A DNA stretch of 37,733 nt from Actinophytocola sp045807065 (GCF_045807065.1 NZ_JBJMIE010000462.1:1-37733), one strand, 5' to 3'; counted from the stretch's first letter, positions 16,572-25,158 are shown. Notes: generated by a model from the sequence alone, not told the origin. Program-made: numbers and translations.

Positions 16572-16799
16572 CTACAACGAGTTCAGGCCCTCGCGCAGTA
16601 CGCCGATCATCCTGGCCGCGGCTCCCGGCGGGTAGATGTACATCGGCCGGCCCGCCACCTGGCTGGCCAGCTGTAGGTCGCCGCTGTCCGGCATCCGCAC
16701 CACCCCCATCTGGCATCTGACCGGCGTCGGGTGCCCGTCGTCCCAGTGGACGACGTTGACGAAGGTGGCCGACAGCCACTCCGGGTCCCCAGGGGGCAT
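16572..16799 (-). CDS. Unrecognised 75-residue protein downstream of kbl
   Basis: From ATG 16799 the frame encodes a 75-residue protein (MPPGDPEWLSATFVNVVHWD... to REGLNSL). The coding frame has good third-position GC and protein-like composition, with VVHWDDGHPTPVRCQMGVVRM followed by a probable helix ending AARMIGVLREGLNSL. It starts 48 bp after the kbl stop on the same strand, so it may be the last gene of the serS-DUF1707-tdh-kbl run. No clear Shine-Dalgarno precedes this ATG. I do not recognise a family. Confidence 0.55.
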   Translation of the reverse strand: MPPGDPEWLSATFVNVVHWDDGHPTPVRCQMGVVRMPDSGDLQLASQVAGRPMYIYPPGAAARMIGVLREGLNSL

Positions 16800-16846
16800 G
16801 CCTGGAGAACGCGGGGTGGCGCCGACTATGACGGCGGCGGTCCGGA

Positions 16847-18025
16847 TTACATCGCGGCTCGTGCCGCCACGAACGCCTCGACCGCCCGCTCGACGTCCGC
16901 CGTCGAGTGGGCGGCGGACATCTGGGTGCGGATGCGTGCCTTGCCGTGCGGCACCACCGGGTAGGAGAAGCCGATCACGTAGATGCCCTGTTCCAGCAGC
17001 AGGTCCGCCATGCGGCCGGCCTTCGCGGCGTCGCCGATCATGACCGGGATGATCGGGTGCTCGCCCGGCAGCAGGTCGAAACCGGCCTCCGTCATGCGGG
17101 CGCGGAACAAGGCCGTGTTCTCCCGCAACCTGGTGAGCAGCTCGCCCGAGGACGACAGCAGGTCCAGTCCGGCCAGCGTCGCGCCGACGATCGACGGGGC
17201 CACGGAGTTCGAGAACAGGTACGGCCGCGACCGCTGCCGCAGCATCTCGACCATCTCCGCGCGGCCTGACGTGTAACCGCCGCTCGCCCCGCCCAGCGCC
17301 TTGCCGAGGGTCCCCGTCACCACGTCCACCCGGTCGGTCACGCCGAACAGCTCCGGCGTGCCCCGGCCGGCCGGGCCGACGAACCCGACCGCGTGCGAGT
17401 CGTCGACCATCACCAGCGCGTCGTACCGGTCCGCCAGGGCGCAGATCTCGTCCAGCGGGGCCAGGTAGCCGTCCATGGAGAACACGCCGTCGGTGGCGAT
17501 CAGCCGGTACCGGGCGCCGGCCGCCTCCTTCAGCTGCCGTTCGAGATCGGCCATGTCGCGGTTCTTGTAGCGCAGGCGCGTCGCCTTGCACAGGCGGATC
17601 CCGTCGATCACCGACGCGTGGTTCAGCTCGTCGGAGATCACCGCGTCCTCCGGACCGAGCAGCGTCTCGAACAGGCCCGCGTTGGCGTCGAAGCACGAGC
17701 TGTACAGGATCGTGTCCTCGGTGCCGAGGAACTCGGACAGCTTCGCTTCCAGCACCTTGTGCTGCTCCTGCGTGCCGCAGATGAACCGCACCGACGCCAT
17801 GCCGAAGCCCCAGCGGTCCAACGCCTCCTTGGCGGCGGCGACCAGCACCGGGTGGTCGGCGAGGCCGAGGTAGTTGTTGGCGCAGAAGTTGAGGACCTCC
17901 GACGAGGCGCCGACCCGCACCGAGGCGTTCTGCGGCGTCGAGATGACCCGCTCCGCCTTGTACAGGCCGGCCGCGCGGATCTCCACCAGCTCCTTGCGCA
18001 GGTTCTCCCGCATGGCGCCGAACAT
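16847..18025 (-). CDS. kbl: Glycine C-acetyltransferase (2-amino-3-ketobutyrate CoA ligase)
   Basis: A 392-residue PLP enzyme of the alpha-oxoamine synthase family. It cleaves 2-amino-3-oxobutyrate with CoA to glycine and acetyl-CoA, the second step of threonine degradation. Visible motifs: DSHAVGFVG (PLP-binding Asp/His) and the PLP-lysine segment VVTGTLGKALGGASGGYTSG. The start at ATG 18025 overlaps the tdh stop by one nucleotide (TGATG), so translational coupling is likely. The open frame extends 13 codons further upstream, inside tdh, and is rejected. The pairing with tdh makes the assignment over other alpha-oxoamine synthases (BioF, HemA) firm. Confidence 0.95.
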   Translation of the reverse strand: MFGAMRENLRKELVEIRAAGLYKAERVISTPQNASVRVGASSEVLNFCANNYLGLADHPVLVAAAKEALDRWGFGMASVRFICGTQEQHKVLEAKLSEFLGTEDTILYSSCFDANAGLFETLLGPEDAVISDELNHASVIDGIRLCKATRLRYKNRDMADLERQLKEAAGARYRLIATDGVFSMDGYLAPLDEICALADRYDALVMVDDSHAVGFVGPAGRGTPELFGVTDRVDVVTGTLGKALGGASGGYTSGRAEMVEMLRQRSRPYLFSNSVAPSIVGATLAGLDLLSSSGELLTRLRENTALFRARMTEAGFDLLPGEHPIIPVMIGDAAKAGRMADLLLEQGIYVIGFSYPVVPHGKARIRTQMSAAHSTADVERAVEAFVAARAAM

Positions 18026-19059
18026 CAGGCAGCCTCCGTCCAGTCCAGGATGACCTTGCCGCACCGGCCGTCGCGCGCGGTGGCGAACGCGGCGGCGTGG
18101 TCGGCGTAGGGGAACCGGTGGGTGATCACCGGTGAGATGTCGAGCCCGGCCTGTAGCAGGACCGACATCGCGTACCAGGTCTCGAACATCTCCCGCCCGT
18201 AGACGCCCTTGATCGTCAGCATCTTGAGCACGACGTTCGACCAGTCGATGGGGATCTCCGTCGCGGGCAGGCCGAGCATCGCGATCCGGCCGCCGTGGGT
18301 CATGTTCGCGATCATGTCCCGCAGCGCGGAGGGCTGCCCGGACATCTCCATGCCCACGTCGAAGCCCTCGGACAGGCGCAGCTCGGCGTAGACGTCGGAG
18401 ATCTTCGTGGTGGCCACGTTCAGCGCCAGGTTCACGCCCATCTTGGTGGCCAGCTCCAGCCGCGGCTCGCTCACGTCCGTGATCACCACGTGCCGGGCGC
18501 CGGCATGCCGCGCGACCGCCGCGGCCATCAACCCGATCGGGCCGGCACCGGTGATCAGCACGTCCTCACCCAGCACCGGGAACTGCAGCGCGGTGTGCAC
18601 GGCGTTGCCGAACGGGTCGAAGATCGCCGCCACGTCCAGGTCGACCGCGTAGTTGTGGACCCAGGTGTTCTGCTCCGGCAGCACCGCGTACTCGGCGAAC
18701 ACCCCGTTCGTGTGTACGCCGAGCCCGACCGTGTTCGCGCACAGGTGCCGCCGCCCGGCGCGGCAGTTGCGGCACGTCCCGCAGATCAGGTGGCCCTCGC
18801 CACTGACCAGGTCGCCGACCCTGACCTTGGTGACCGCCGCGCCGACCTCGACGACCTCGCCGGCGAACTCGTGCCCGACCACCAGCGGCGCCCTGATCGT
18901 GTTCGCGGCCCACTCGTCCCACGACTCGATGTGCAGGTCCGTGCCGCAGATGCCGGTGCGCAGCACGCGCACCAGCACGTCACCCGGCCCGGGCGCGGGA
19001 TCGGGCACCTCGGTCAGCTCCAGCCCCGGACCCCGAACAGCCTTGACCAGAGCTTTCAC
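18025..19059 (-). CDS. tdh: L-threonine 3-dehydrogenase
   Basis: A 344-residue zinc-dependent medium-chain dehydrogenase oxidising L-threonine to 2-amino-3-ketobutyrate with NAD+. Catalytic zinc ligands are in CGTDLHI and the GHEFAGEVVEVG segment; the structural zinc loop is CGTCRNCRAGRRHLC; the Rossmann glycine motif is GAGPIGLMAAAVARHAG. The GTG start at 19059 follows aggagg by 7 nt. It overlaps kbl, so the two genes form the Tdh-Kbl threonine-to-glycine pathway, and starts 18 bp after the DUF1707 gene. Confidence 0.95.
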   Translation of the reverse strand: MKALVKAVRGPGLELTEVPDPAPGPGDVLVRVLRTGICGTDLHIESWDEWAANTIRAPLVVGHEFAGEVVEVGAAVTKVRVGDLVSGEGHLICGTCRNCRAGRRHLCANTVGLGVHTNGVFAEYAVLPEQNTWVHNYAVDLDVAAIFDPFGNAVHTALQFPVLGEDVLITGAGPIGLMAAAVARHAGARHVVITDVSEPRLELATKMGVNLALNVATTKISDVYAELRLSEGFDVGMEMSGQPSALRDMIANMTHGGRIAMLGLPATEIPIDWSNVVLKMLTIKGVYGREMFETWYAMSVLLQAGLDISPVITHRFPYADHAAAFATARDGRCGKVILDWTEAA

Positions 19060-19077
19060 GCATGTCCTCCTGGATGG

Positions 19078-19698
19078 TCAGTCGGTGGCAACGCCCATCT
19101 TCCACGGTGAGCGGATGACCACGTTGCCGATCCGGACGTAGCCGGACCGGCGGATCTTCAGCGTGCCGGCGGTGATGCGGCCGGTGATCACGAACCTCGG
19201 CCGCCCGCTCGCGCCGCCGACCCGGTCCTTCACCGTGCCGGCGATGACCTGCACGCCGTTCGTGTCGACCATCGCCCGCTCCGGCAGCTGCAGCTTCACC
19301 GTGCCGCCGCTGACGTCCAGCTTGATCCGGACCTCGGCGTGCTCGATGCGGGCCTCGGAGAAGTCCAGCTTCGTCGAGCCCAACCGGTTACGGATGATCA
19401 GCTCACGCGGCACGTCCCACGCGCCGCTGCGCTTGATCGTCGACATGTTCGCCCGCAGCTCGACCGGCGGCGTCTTCACCGGCGAGGTCGGGTCGGTGTG
19501 GGTCAGCCCGGGCAGGTCCACCAGCACCGCGTTCAGCTCGCCGCGGGTCTTCGCGGCCAGCGCCCGGTCGGTACGCTCGGTGAACTCGTCCAGCGACAGC
19601 AGCCCCTGGCCGATGGCCTTCTGCAACAGGTTGACCACGTGCGAACGCTCGGCGTCGGAGACACGCAACTCACGCGGGTCGACGGGTAGCTCGGTCAT
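19078..19698 (-). CDS. DUF1707 domain protein
   Basis: A 206-residue cytoplasmic protein. The N-terminal DUF1707 domain (about residues 8-62) has the signature LRVSDAERSHVVNLLQKAIGQGLLSLDEFTERTDRALAAKTRGEL. The C-terminal part (about 80-206) is beta-rich, with alternating V/I/L strands such as VRIKLDVSGGTVKLQLPE, resembling DUF4097/DUF2154-type adhesin-like beta-helices. ATG 19698 is chosen because gggggag lies 8 nt upstream. It begins 6 bp after the serS stop, so it is probably co-transcribed with serS. Its function is unknown. Confidence 0.85.
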   Translation of the reverse strand: MTELPVDPRELRVSDAERSHVVNLLQKAIGQGLLSLDEFTERTDRALAAKTRGELNAVLVDLPGLTHTDPTSPVKTPPVELRANMSTIKRSGAWDVPRELIIRNRLGSTKLDFSEARIEHAEVRIKLDVSGGTVKLQLPERAMVDTNGVQVIAGTVKDRVGGASGRPRFVITGRITAGTLKIRRSGYVRIGNVVIRSPWKMGVATD

Positions 19699-19703
19699 GA
19701 CGT

Positions 19704-20996
19704 TCACTCCCCCACACTGCCGTCCGGGTTGACGCGCTTGAAGCGGGTGTACGGAACCAGTGCCGGCGGAACCACGACCGACCCGTCCTCCTGCTGATTC
19801 TGCTCCAGCACCGCAACCAGTGTCCGCCCGATCGGCAGACCGGAGCCGTTCAGCGTGTTCGCGAAGCCGCGCGTGCCGTCCTTGGCCCTGGTGCGGATGC
19901 CGGCCCGCCGCGCCTGGAACGTGCCGAAGTCGGACACGCTCGAGATCTCCCGGTACCGCTGCTGACCCGGCAGCCACACCTCGAGGTCGTAGGTGCGCTC
20001 GGCCGCGAACCCGATGTCGCCGGCCGCGAGCTTCACCACCCGGTACGCCAGCCCCAATTCCCGCAGGCAGGTCTCCGCGTGCGACAGCAACGCCTCGAAC
20101 TCCGCCGCGCCGCGCTCCGGGGTGCAGAACCGCACCAGCTCCACCTTCTGGAACTGGTGCAGCCGGATCAGGCCGCGGGTGTCCTTGCCGTACGAGCCGG
20201 CCTCCGAGCGGAAGCACGGCGTGTTGGCGGTGTAGGCGAACGGCAGGTCCTCGGCGGTCAGCGTCTCGCCGGCGTGCAGGTTGGTGAGCGGCACCTCGGC
20301 CGTCGGGATCAGGAACAGCTCCCGCTCCGCGACGCCGGTCCGGAACAGGTCGGCCTCGAACTTCGGCAGCTGGCCGGTGCCGGTCATGGTCGGCCGGTTG
20401 ACGATCACCGGCACGTTGAACTCGGTGTACCCGTGCCGGTCGGTGTGCAGGTCGACGAGGAACGCGGCGATGGCCCGCTCCAGGCGGGCTCCCGCGCCGC
20501 GCGTGACGGCGAACCGGGGGCCCGACAGCTTGGTGGCCCGGGTGAAGTCGAAGATGCCGAGCTTCTCGCCGATCGCCACGTGGTCGGCCGGCTCGAAGTC
20601 GAAGGTGGGTGGCTCGCCCCAGGTGCGGAGCAGCTCCGCGTCCTCGTCGCTGTTGCCGTCGGGCAGGTCGTCGGCGGGCAGGTTCGGGATGCCGAGCAGG
20701 AACTCCTCCAGCTCGGCGGCCAGCTTCCGCTGCTCCTCCTCCAGCTCCTGGACGTGGGCCTTGACCTCCTTGGCCCGCTCCCGGGCCGCGGTCACGTCCT
20801 CGTCGCGCCTGGCGGCCGCGCCGACCTCCTTGGCCAGCCGGTTGGACTCCGCGCGGGACTCGTCGGTCTGCCCGATCACCGCCGTGCGCCGGGAGAACAG
20901 CTCCTCCAGCGCGGGCAGGTCGAGGGTGAAGCCGCGGCGCGCCAGCTTGCGCACCGCGTCCGTAGCCGGATCGAGGAGGACGCGCGGGTCATGCAT
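19704..20996 (-). CDS. serS: Seryl-tRNA synthetase
   Basis: A 430-residue class II synthetase charging tRNA-Ser (and tRNA-Sec where present). The N-terminal long coiled coil (about residues 30-105, RAKEVKAHVQELEEEQRKLAAELEEF) binds the tRNA long variable arm. Motif 2 is CFRSEAGSYGKDTRGLIRLHQFQKVE, and motif 3 is the C-terminal NGSGLPIGRTLVAVLE. The ATG start at 20996 has TAGTCT 6 nt upstream and no Shine-Dalgarno, so a leaderless mRNA is likely. A weak copy of the gene-boundary repeat lies just upstream. Confidence 0.97.
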   Translation of the reverse strand: MHDPRVLLDPATDAVRKLARRGFTLDLPALEELFSRRTAVIGQTDESRAESNRLAKEVGAAARRDEDVTAARERAKEVKAHVQELEEEQRKLAAELEEFLLGIPNLPADDLPDGNSDEDAELLRTWGEPPTFDFEPADHVAIGEKLGIFDFTRATKLSGPRFAVTRGAGARLERAIAAFLVDLHTDRHGYTEFNVPVIVNRPTMTGTGQLPKFEADLFRTGVAERELFLIPTAEVPLTNLHAGETLTAEDLPFAYTANTPCFRSEAGSYGKDTRGLIRLHQFQKVELVRFCTPERGAAEFEALLSHAETCLRELGLAYRVVKLAAGDIGFAAERTYDLEVWLPGQQRYREISSVSDFGTFQARRAGIRTRAKDGTRGFANTLNGSGLPIGRTLVAVLEQNQQEDGSVVVPPALVPYTRFKRVNPDGSVGE

Positions 20997-21002
20997 GTGC
21001 TC

Positions 21003-21008
21003 AGACTA
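21003..21008 (-). promoter_or_regulatory. -10 box of serS, leaderless transcript
   Basis: TAGTCT (TANNNT) exactly 6 nt before the serS ATG, in the 40-bp gap after the response-regulator gene. Confidence 0.5.
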
Positions 21009-21009
21009 C

Positions 21010-21032
21010 TGAGCGGAGCTTGTGGGGCGATC
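21010..21032 (+). repeat. 23-nt gene-boundary repeat, diverged copy 3
   Basis: TGAGCGGAGCTTGTGGGGCG followed by ATC, on the strand opposite to copies 1 and 2, between the response regulator and serS. It matches copy 2 at about 18 of 23 positions, so kinship is plausible but not certain. Confidence 0.35.
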
Positions 21033-21036
21033 GTCC

Positions 21037-21696
21037 CTACTGCGGGGCGCTGTCGGGTTCCGCGTCGAGGCCGTGCTCGATGGCGTAGCGGGCCAGCTCG
21101 ACCCGGTTGTGCAGCTGTAGCTTCCGCAACGTCGACTGCACGTGGTTCTCGACGGTCCGGTGCGAGAGCACCAGCCTGGTCGCGATCTGCCGCGCGGTCA
21201 TGCCCTTGGCGACGAGCCGCAGCACGTCGGTCTCCCGGTCGGTCAGGCGTGGCTGGTCCTTCGGCTCCGGGTCGGCCGCCATCCGCCGGTACTCGCCGAG
21301 CACGAGCCCCGCGAGGCCGGGCGTGAACACCGCGTCGCCGGCGGCGGTGCGGGTCACCGCGTCCACCAGGTCCTCCACCGACGCGGACTTCAGCAGGTAG
21401 CCGGACGCGCCCGCCTTCACCGCCTCCAGCACGTCCGCGTGCTCGCCCGACGCGGACAGCACCAGCACCCGGGTCTCCGGCAGCTCGCCGGTGATCTGGC
21501 CGGTCGCGGTCACGCCGGACTCCGCGCCGAGGTTGAGGTCCATCAGCACCACGTCCGGCCGCACGGTCCGCGCGATCCGCACCGCCGCCGCCGCGTCCGG
21601 GGCGGTCGCCTTCACCTCGAAGCCGCGCTCGGTCAGGTCCCGCGCCACCCCGTCCCGCCAGATGGGGTGGTCGTCCACGACCATCACGGAGATCAT
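21037..21696 (-). CDS. macR: NarL/LuxR-family response regulator (MacR-like)
   Basis: A 219-residue response regulator. The receiver domain (1-120) has the acidic pocket VVDDH at the N-terminus and the phospho-acceptor in VVLMDLNLG; the C-terminal LuxR-type helix-turn-helix (about 150-210) reads LTDRETDVLRLVAKGMTARQ...SHRTVENHV. Its ATG overlaps the kinase stop (ATGA), showing translational coupling. The open frame extends 7 codons further upstream. Together with the DUF5931-type kinase it resembles MacRS of Streptomyces coelicolor, which controls aerial-mycelium maintenance; the symbol rests on that resemblance. Confidence 0.85.
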   Translation of the reverse strand: MISVMVVDDHPIWRDGVARDLTERGFEVKATAPDAAAAVRIARTVRPDVVLMDLNLGAESGVTATGQITGELPETRVLVLSASGEHADVLEAVKAGASGYLLKSASVEDLVDAVTRTAAGDAVFTPGLAGLVLGEYRRMAADPEPKDQPRLTDRETDVLRLVAKGMTARQIATRLVLSHRTVENHVQSTLRKLQLHNRVELARYAIEHGLDAEPDSAPQ

Positions 21697-22820
21697 CTGG
21701 CCACCCGAAGTTCCCATTCGACGCCCTCCCCGGGTGCGGTCTCCAGGGTGACGGTCCCGCCGAGCTCCGCGATCCGACCACGCAGGGACTTGGCGATCCC
21801 CATCCGCCCTTCCCGCTCGGCCTCGGTGACCCGCTCCGGCGCGATGCCGACGCCGTCGTCACGGACGCTCACCACGATCTCCGAACCGAGGTCCTCGAGC
21901 AACACCCAGGCCCGTGCCTCGGCGCCCGCGTGCTTGTCCACGTTGTTGAGCGCCTCCCGCACCGCCGCCGTCAGCTCGGTGGCCACCACGGCCGGCACCA
22001 GCACCGAGGTGGCCGGCGCGGACACCGCGACCCGGTCGGTCTCGAGCACCTTCAGCCGCGCCCCGAGGTCCGCCATGCCGGCCTCGCTGGCCGCCGGCGC
22101 GCTCGACACCAGCGCCCGCAGCGCGACCTCCTGCTGGCCCGCGAGCTTCGCCAGCTCCGCCGCCTCGCCACCCAGCTCGGCGCCGCGCCTGCGGACCCGG
22201 GCGAGCACCTGCAGCACGCTGTCGTGGATGGACCGGGCCAGCCGCTCCCGCTCGGCGGTCGCCGCCTCGACCCGCAGCGCCTCCGCCAACCGCTCGGCGG
22301 ACCGGCGCAGCGAGGTGGCGGCCAGCCCCAGCACGAACCCGATGCCCACCAGCAGGAACAGGTCGCGGGTCAGGTCGATGTCGAAGTAGCCGCGCACCCC
22401 GTAGTTGAACGCGGCGACGACGCCGCCGAAGACCGTGCCGACGACCGCGCCCGCGGACAGTGCCCCGGCCGCGACGACGCCGGTGACCCAGATCGTCGGG
22501 ATCAGCGGCGTGCCGAGGCCGTGCAGCTGTGCCGGTGTGAGGACCCAGCGCGAGGTCGTCATCACCACGCAGCAGATCGCGAGGTCGACGATGGTGAAAG
22601 CGAGCAGGTTCGGCCCGTTCGGGCGCCAGTACCGGTAGGAGACGACCGCGGTCCAGGCGATCATCACGCCGGCGGCGGCGAACGCGAGCTGTGGCCGCTC
22701 GTAGGTCGTCCGGTGGGAGTAGATGACCGCCAGCGCGAAGAACAGGGTCACGATCCGCAGGATCACCGCCGCCCGCCAGAACGGGAGCGTCGGGTCCTGC
22801 CCCTGTCTCGCGACGATCAC
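21693..22820 (-). CDS. macS: Sensor histidine kinase, MacS-like (DUF5931 N-terminus)
   Basis: A 375-residue membrane histidine kinase. The N-terminal half has about five hydrophobic segments (DUF5931-like sensor region); then the HisKA_3 dimerisation box RERLARSIHDSVLQVLARV with the phospho-accepting His; then a HATPase_c domain with N-box REALNNVDKHA and G1 box VRDDGVGI. The GTG start at 22820 overlaps the AI-2E transporter stop (GTGA), and its own stop overlaps the regulator start (ATGA). The open frame runs far upstream antisense through other genes; that part is not coding. Confidence 0.88.
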   Translation of the reverse strand: MIVARQGQDPTLPFWRAAVILRIVTLFFALAVIYSHRTTYERPQLAFAAAGVMIAWTAVVSYRYWRPNGPNLLAFTIVDLAICCVVMTTSRWVLTPAQLHGLGTPLIPTIWVTGVVAAGALSAGAVVGTVFGGVVAAFNYGVRGYFDIDLTRDLFLLVGIGFVLGLAATSLRRSAERLAEALRVEAATAERERLARSIHDSVLQVLARVRRRGAELGGEAAELAKLAGQQEVALRALVSSAPAASEAGMADLGARLKVLETDRVAVSAPATSVLVPAVVATELTAAVREALNNVDKHAGAEARAWVLLEDLGSEIVVSVRDDGVGIAPERVTEAEREGRMGIAKSLRGRIAELGGTVTLETAPGEGVEWELRVAR

Positions 22821-24007
22821 GGCTGTTCCCAGGTCGCCTTCGTGTCCTGCTGCCCGCCCTCGTCGGGAATGGTGTCGGCGTCCTGGTGCAGGACGTCGAC
22901 GTCGCCCGGTTCGGTGTCCTCGTCGTGCATCAGCGACTTGACGCCCGCGTTGAGCACCGCCAGCAGCGGCACCGCGAGCAGGGCGCCGGCGATGCCCGCG
23001 GCGATCAACCCGGTCGCGATGGCGAGGACCACGGCCAGCGGGTGCAGCCGCACCGCGCGGCCGAGCAGCCACGGCTGCAGCACGTGGCCCTCCAGCTGCA
23101 TCACGGCGATCACGATCGCCAGCACGATCAGCGCCTGGATGAACCCGTTGGTGACCAGCGTGATCAACACGGCCACCGTGCCGGCCAGCACCGCGCCGAT
23201 GATCGGCACGAACGCGGAGAGGAACACCAGCGCGGACAGCGGGATCACCAGCGGCACGCCCACGATCGCCAGCCCGACGCCGATGCCGACGGCGTCGACG
23301 AGCGCCACCGCCGCGGTCGCCCGCACATAGCTCACGAGCGCCCCGAACGCGCGCCGGCCGGCGACGTCCACCCGGTTGCGCACGCGCATCGGCACGCCGC
23401 GGTTCACGAACCGCCAGATGCCCGCGCCGTCGTACAGGAAGAAGATCAGGATGAAGAAGGTCAGCAGCAGACCAGTCAGGATCTCGCCGATCGTGGTCGC
23501 GGTGGTGATCGCGCCCTGGGTGATCGCGGCCTGGTTCTCCTGGATCGAGTCGATGATGTTGCTGAGGAAGTTCGTGATCTGTTCCTGGCGGATGTGCAGC
23601 GGTCCGGTCTTGAGCCAGTCCTGGATCTGGTGGAGCGAGTCCGACACCTGCTGCTGCAGTTGGGGCAGACCGTCGATGAACTGGATGATCACGAACGTGA
23701 GCAGGCCGCCGACGACCGCGATGCCGGCCACGAGCACCAGGAAGGCCGACAGCCCGCGGGGCACGCCCAACTTCACCAGCCGCTCGACACCGGGCGCCAT
23801 CAGCGCGGCGAGCAGCAACGCGATCGCGATCGGCACCATGATGTGCGAGAAGTAGCCGGCCAGCCAGATCAGCACGTACAGCGCGGCGATGACCACCATG
23901 AAGCGCCACGCGAGCGCGGCGCTCACCCGGAGACCGGTCGGCACGAGCCCGGTCACGTCGGCTGGCGGGTTTCTGTGCCGTCTCGGCGGCCTCGGCGAAA
24001 TGCTCAC
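22817..24007 (-). CDS. AI-2E family transporter (YdiK/PerM-like)
   Basis: A 396-residue polytopic protein of the AI-2E exporter/PerM family with about eight hydrophobic segments, among them FMVVIAALYVLIWLAGYFSH, MVPIAIALLLAALMAPGVERL and the C-terminal PLVIPLSALVFLSAFVPIIGA conserved region. Members export diverse small molecules; the substrate here is unknown. I chose GTG 24007, with TACCTT 6 nt upstream and no Shine-Dalgarno (leaderless); the open frame extends 34 codons further but without family-like sequence. Its stop overlaps the kinase start, so transporter, kinase and regulator form one operon. Confidence 0.85.
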   Translation of the reverse strand: MSISPRPPRRHRNPPADVTGLVPTGLRVSAALAWRFMVVIAALYVLIWLAGYFSHIMVPIAIALLLAALMAPGVERLVKLGVPRGLSAFLVLVAGIAVVGGLLTFVIIQFIDGLPQLQQQVSDSLHQIQDWLKTGPLHIRQEQITNFLSNIIDSIQENQAAITQGAITTATTIGEILTGLLLTFFILIFFLYDGAGIWRFVNRGVPMRVRNRVDVAGRRAFGALVSYVRATAAVALVDAVGIGVGLAIVGVPLVIPLSALVFLSAFVPIIGAVLAGTVAVLITLVTNGFIQALIVLAIVIAVMQLEGHVLQPWLLGRAVRLHPLAVVLAIATGLIAAGIAGALLAVPLLAVLNAGVKSLMHDEDTEPGDVDVLHQDADTIPDEGGQQDTKATWEQP

Positions 24008-24013
24008 GAGAAG

Positions 24014-24019
24014 AAGGTA
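24014..24019 (-). promoter_or_regulatory. -10 box of the AI-2E-macS-macR operon
   Basis: TACCTT (TANNNT) 6 nt before the GTG start at 24007 on the minus strand. Confidence 0.45.
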
Positions 24020-24043
24020 TCGATGGACTCGGACATTCGGGTG

Positions 24044-24080
24044 ACGAAAAGGCCCACACGCTCGGGTCACTACTTTTCGT
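24044..24080. promoter_or_regulatory. Inverted repeat in the divergent region (candidate operator)
   Basis: acgaaaag (24044-24051) and cttttcgt (24073-24080) form a perfect 8-bp inverted repeat, extended by one more near-match to gtgacgaaaag/cttttcgtgac. It lies between the AI-2E operon and the secreted-protein gene, in relatively AT-rich sequence. Three GTNAC words (24041, 24066, 24079) overlap it. The rest of the 24020-24248 gap shows nothing recognisable. Confidence 0.35.
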
Positions 24081-24248
24081 GACGTTCGGCAACACACTGT
24101 GTTTTTCACACGATCGGGCGGACTGGTCGCTCGTGGCGTGCGAAACGCGGGTCCGGGATGAAATGGTCTCGGTGCACGGCCGGATGGACCGAGGGTGATC
24201 GATCGATCGCCCCGCGTCAGGCCCCGGCCCCCGACTCAGTGAGGTTCT

Positions 24249-25037
24249 GTGGCAAAGGCGAGGAACAACGCCATGCAGACCGCCGCGTTCACGCGGCGCG
24301 TGGTCTGCCGTGCGTTGACGGTGCTCGGCGGCGTGGCCGCCGGTACCGCCCTTGCCTGGTGGCTGTCCAGCACGTCCGCCTCCGCCGAGACGGAGCTTCC
24401 GGTCGAGGTGCCGGCGGTGGTGCAGGACGTGGCCGCGCCGGTCGTCGAGCCGGTCCGGAACACGGTCGACGCGGTCGCGGACCGGCTGCAGGACCCGCCG
24501 GCCCCCTCCAAGGACGCGCTCGGCGACCTCGGCCAGAAGGTGACGGGTGCCGCCGAGCGGTTCCACGCCCCGGCCGAGCTCCCCTCCTGCGACACCTCGG
24601 TGTGCCTCGACAACGAGCGGCACATGTACCTGGTCGACGGCTTCGGCCGGTCCGACCTGCCTGGTGTGCCCGCCCTCGCGCCGGCGACCGCCACTGACGT
24701 GCCGGCCAGCGCGGTCGACGCGCTCGCGTCGAACACCGCGAAGGACCGCGCGTTCGTCGGCGGCATGAGCCGGCGCGGCTCCCCGGCGTCGGTGCCGGCT
24801 CTGCCCACGGAGCCCGGCTTGCCGAACTGGCCCGCGCCCCTGCCGTCCGCCCCGGGCGGCGTCCCCACCACCACTGGTCACGGCTCGGCCGGCAACGCCG
24901 GCGACTCGCACCTGTTCGCGGCACTGCCGTGGCAGGACCGCGCAGCCGACGAACTCGTCGCGGGCGGCATCGCCGCCGCGACCGACGCGGCCACCTCCGG
25001 CCGTGTGGGCGCCCAGCCGGGCGTCGCACCTGACTGA
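24249..25037 (+). CDS. Secreted low-complexity protein
   Basis: A 262-residue protein from GTG 24249; ATG 24273, with gagg 9 nt upstream, is an equally good start. A signal peptide (RRVVCRALTVLGGVAAGTALAWWLSSTSASA) with basic n-region and cleavage near SASAE is followed by a Pro/Ala-rich region without domains. One feature is a short loop with two cysteines (SCDTSVC) around residue 117. The acidic amphipathic start (AETELPVEVPAVVQDVAAPVVEPVRNTVDAV) resembles the next gene's product, suggesting a related wall-associated pair. No family recognised. Confidence 0.75.
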   Translation: MAKARNNAMQTAAFTRRVVCRALTVLGGVAAGTALAWWLSSTSASAETELPVEVPAVVQDVAAPVVEPVRNTVDAVADRLQDPPAPSKDALGDLGQKVTGAAERFHAPAELPSCDTSVCLDNERHMYLVDGFGRSDLPGVPALAPATATDVPASAVDALASNTAKDRAFVGGMSRRGSPASVPALPTEPGLPNWPAPLPSAPGGVPTTTGHGSAGNAGDSHLFAALPWQDRAADELVAGGIAAATDAATSGRVGAQPGVAPD

Positions 25038-25158
25038 TCTCTGACCGGCGCGTCCGCTGTCAGCCCCTGAGCGGCTGAGCGGGTTCCAGCACCGTGTCGT
25101 CACTTCACCACGCGGTGCCGCGCCTCCACGGCGACGTTCGTTCGCCAGCGGCTCTCTC

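Noticed and set aside
16501..16779. A 92-codon minus-strand frame
   Set aside because: Arg/Gly/Pro-rich with no protein character; the overlapping 75-residue frame ending at 16572 is more plausible.
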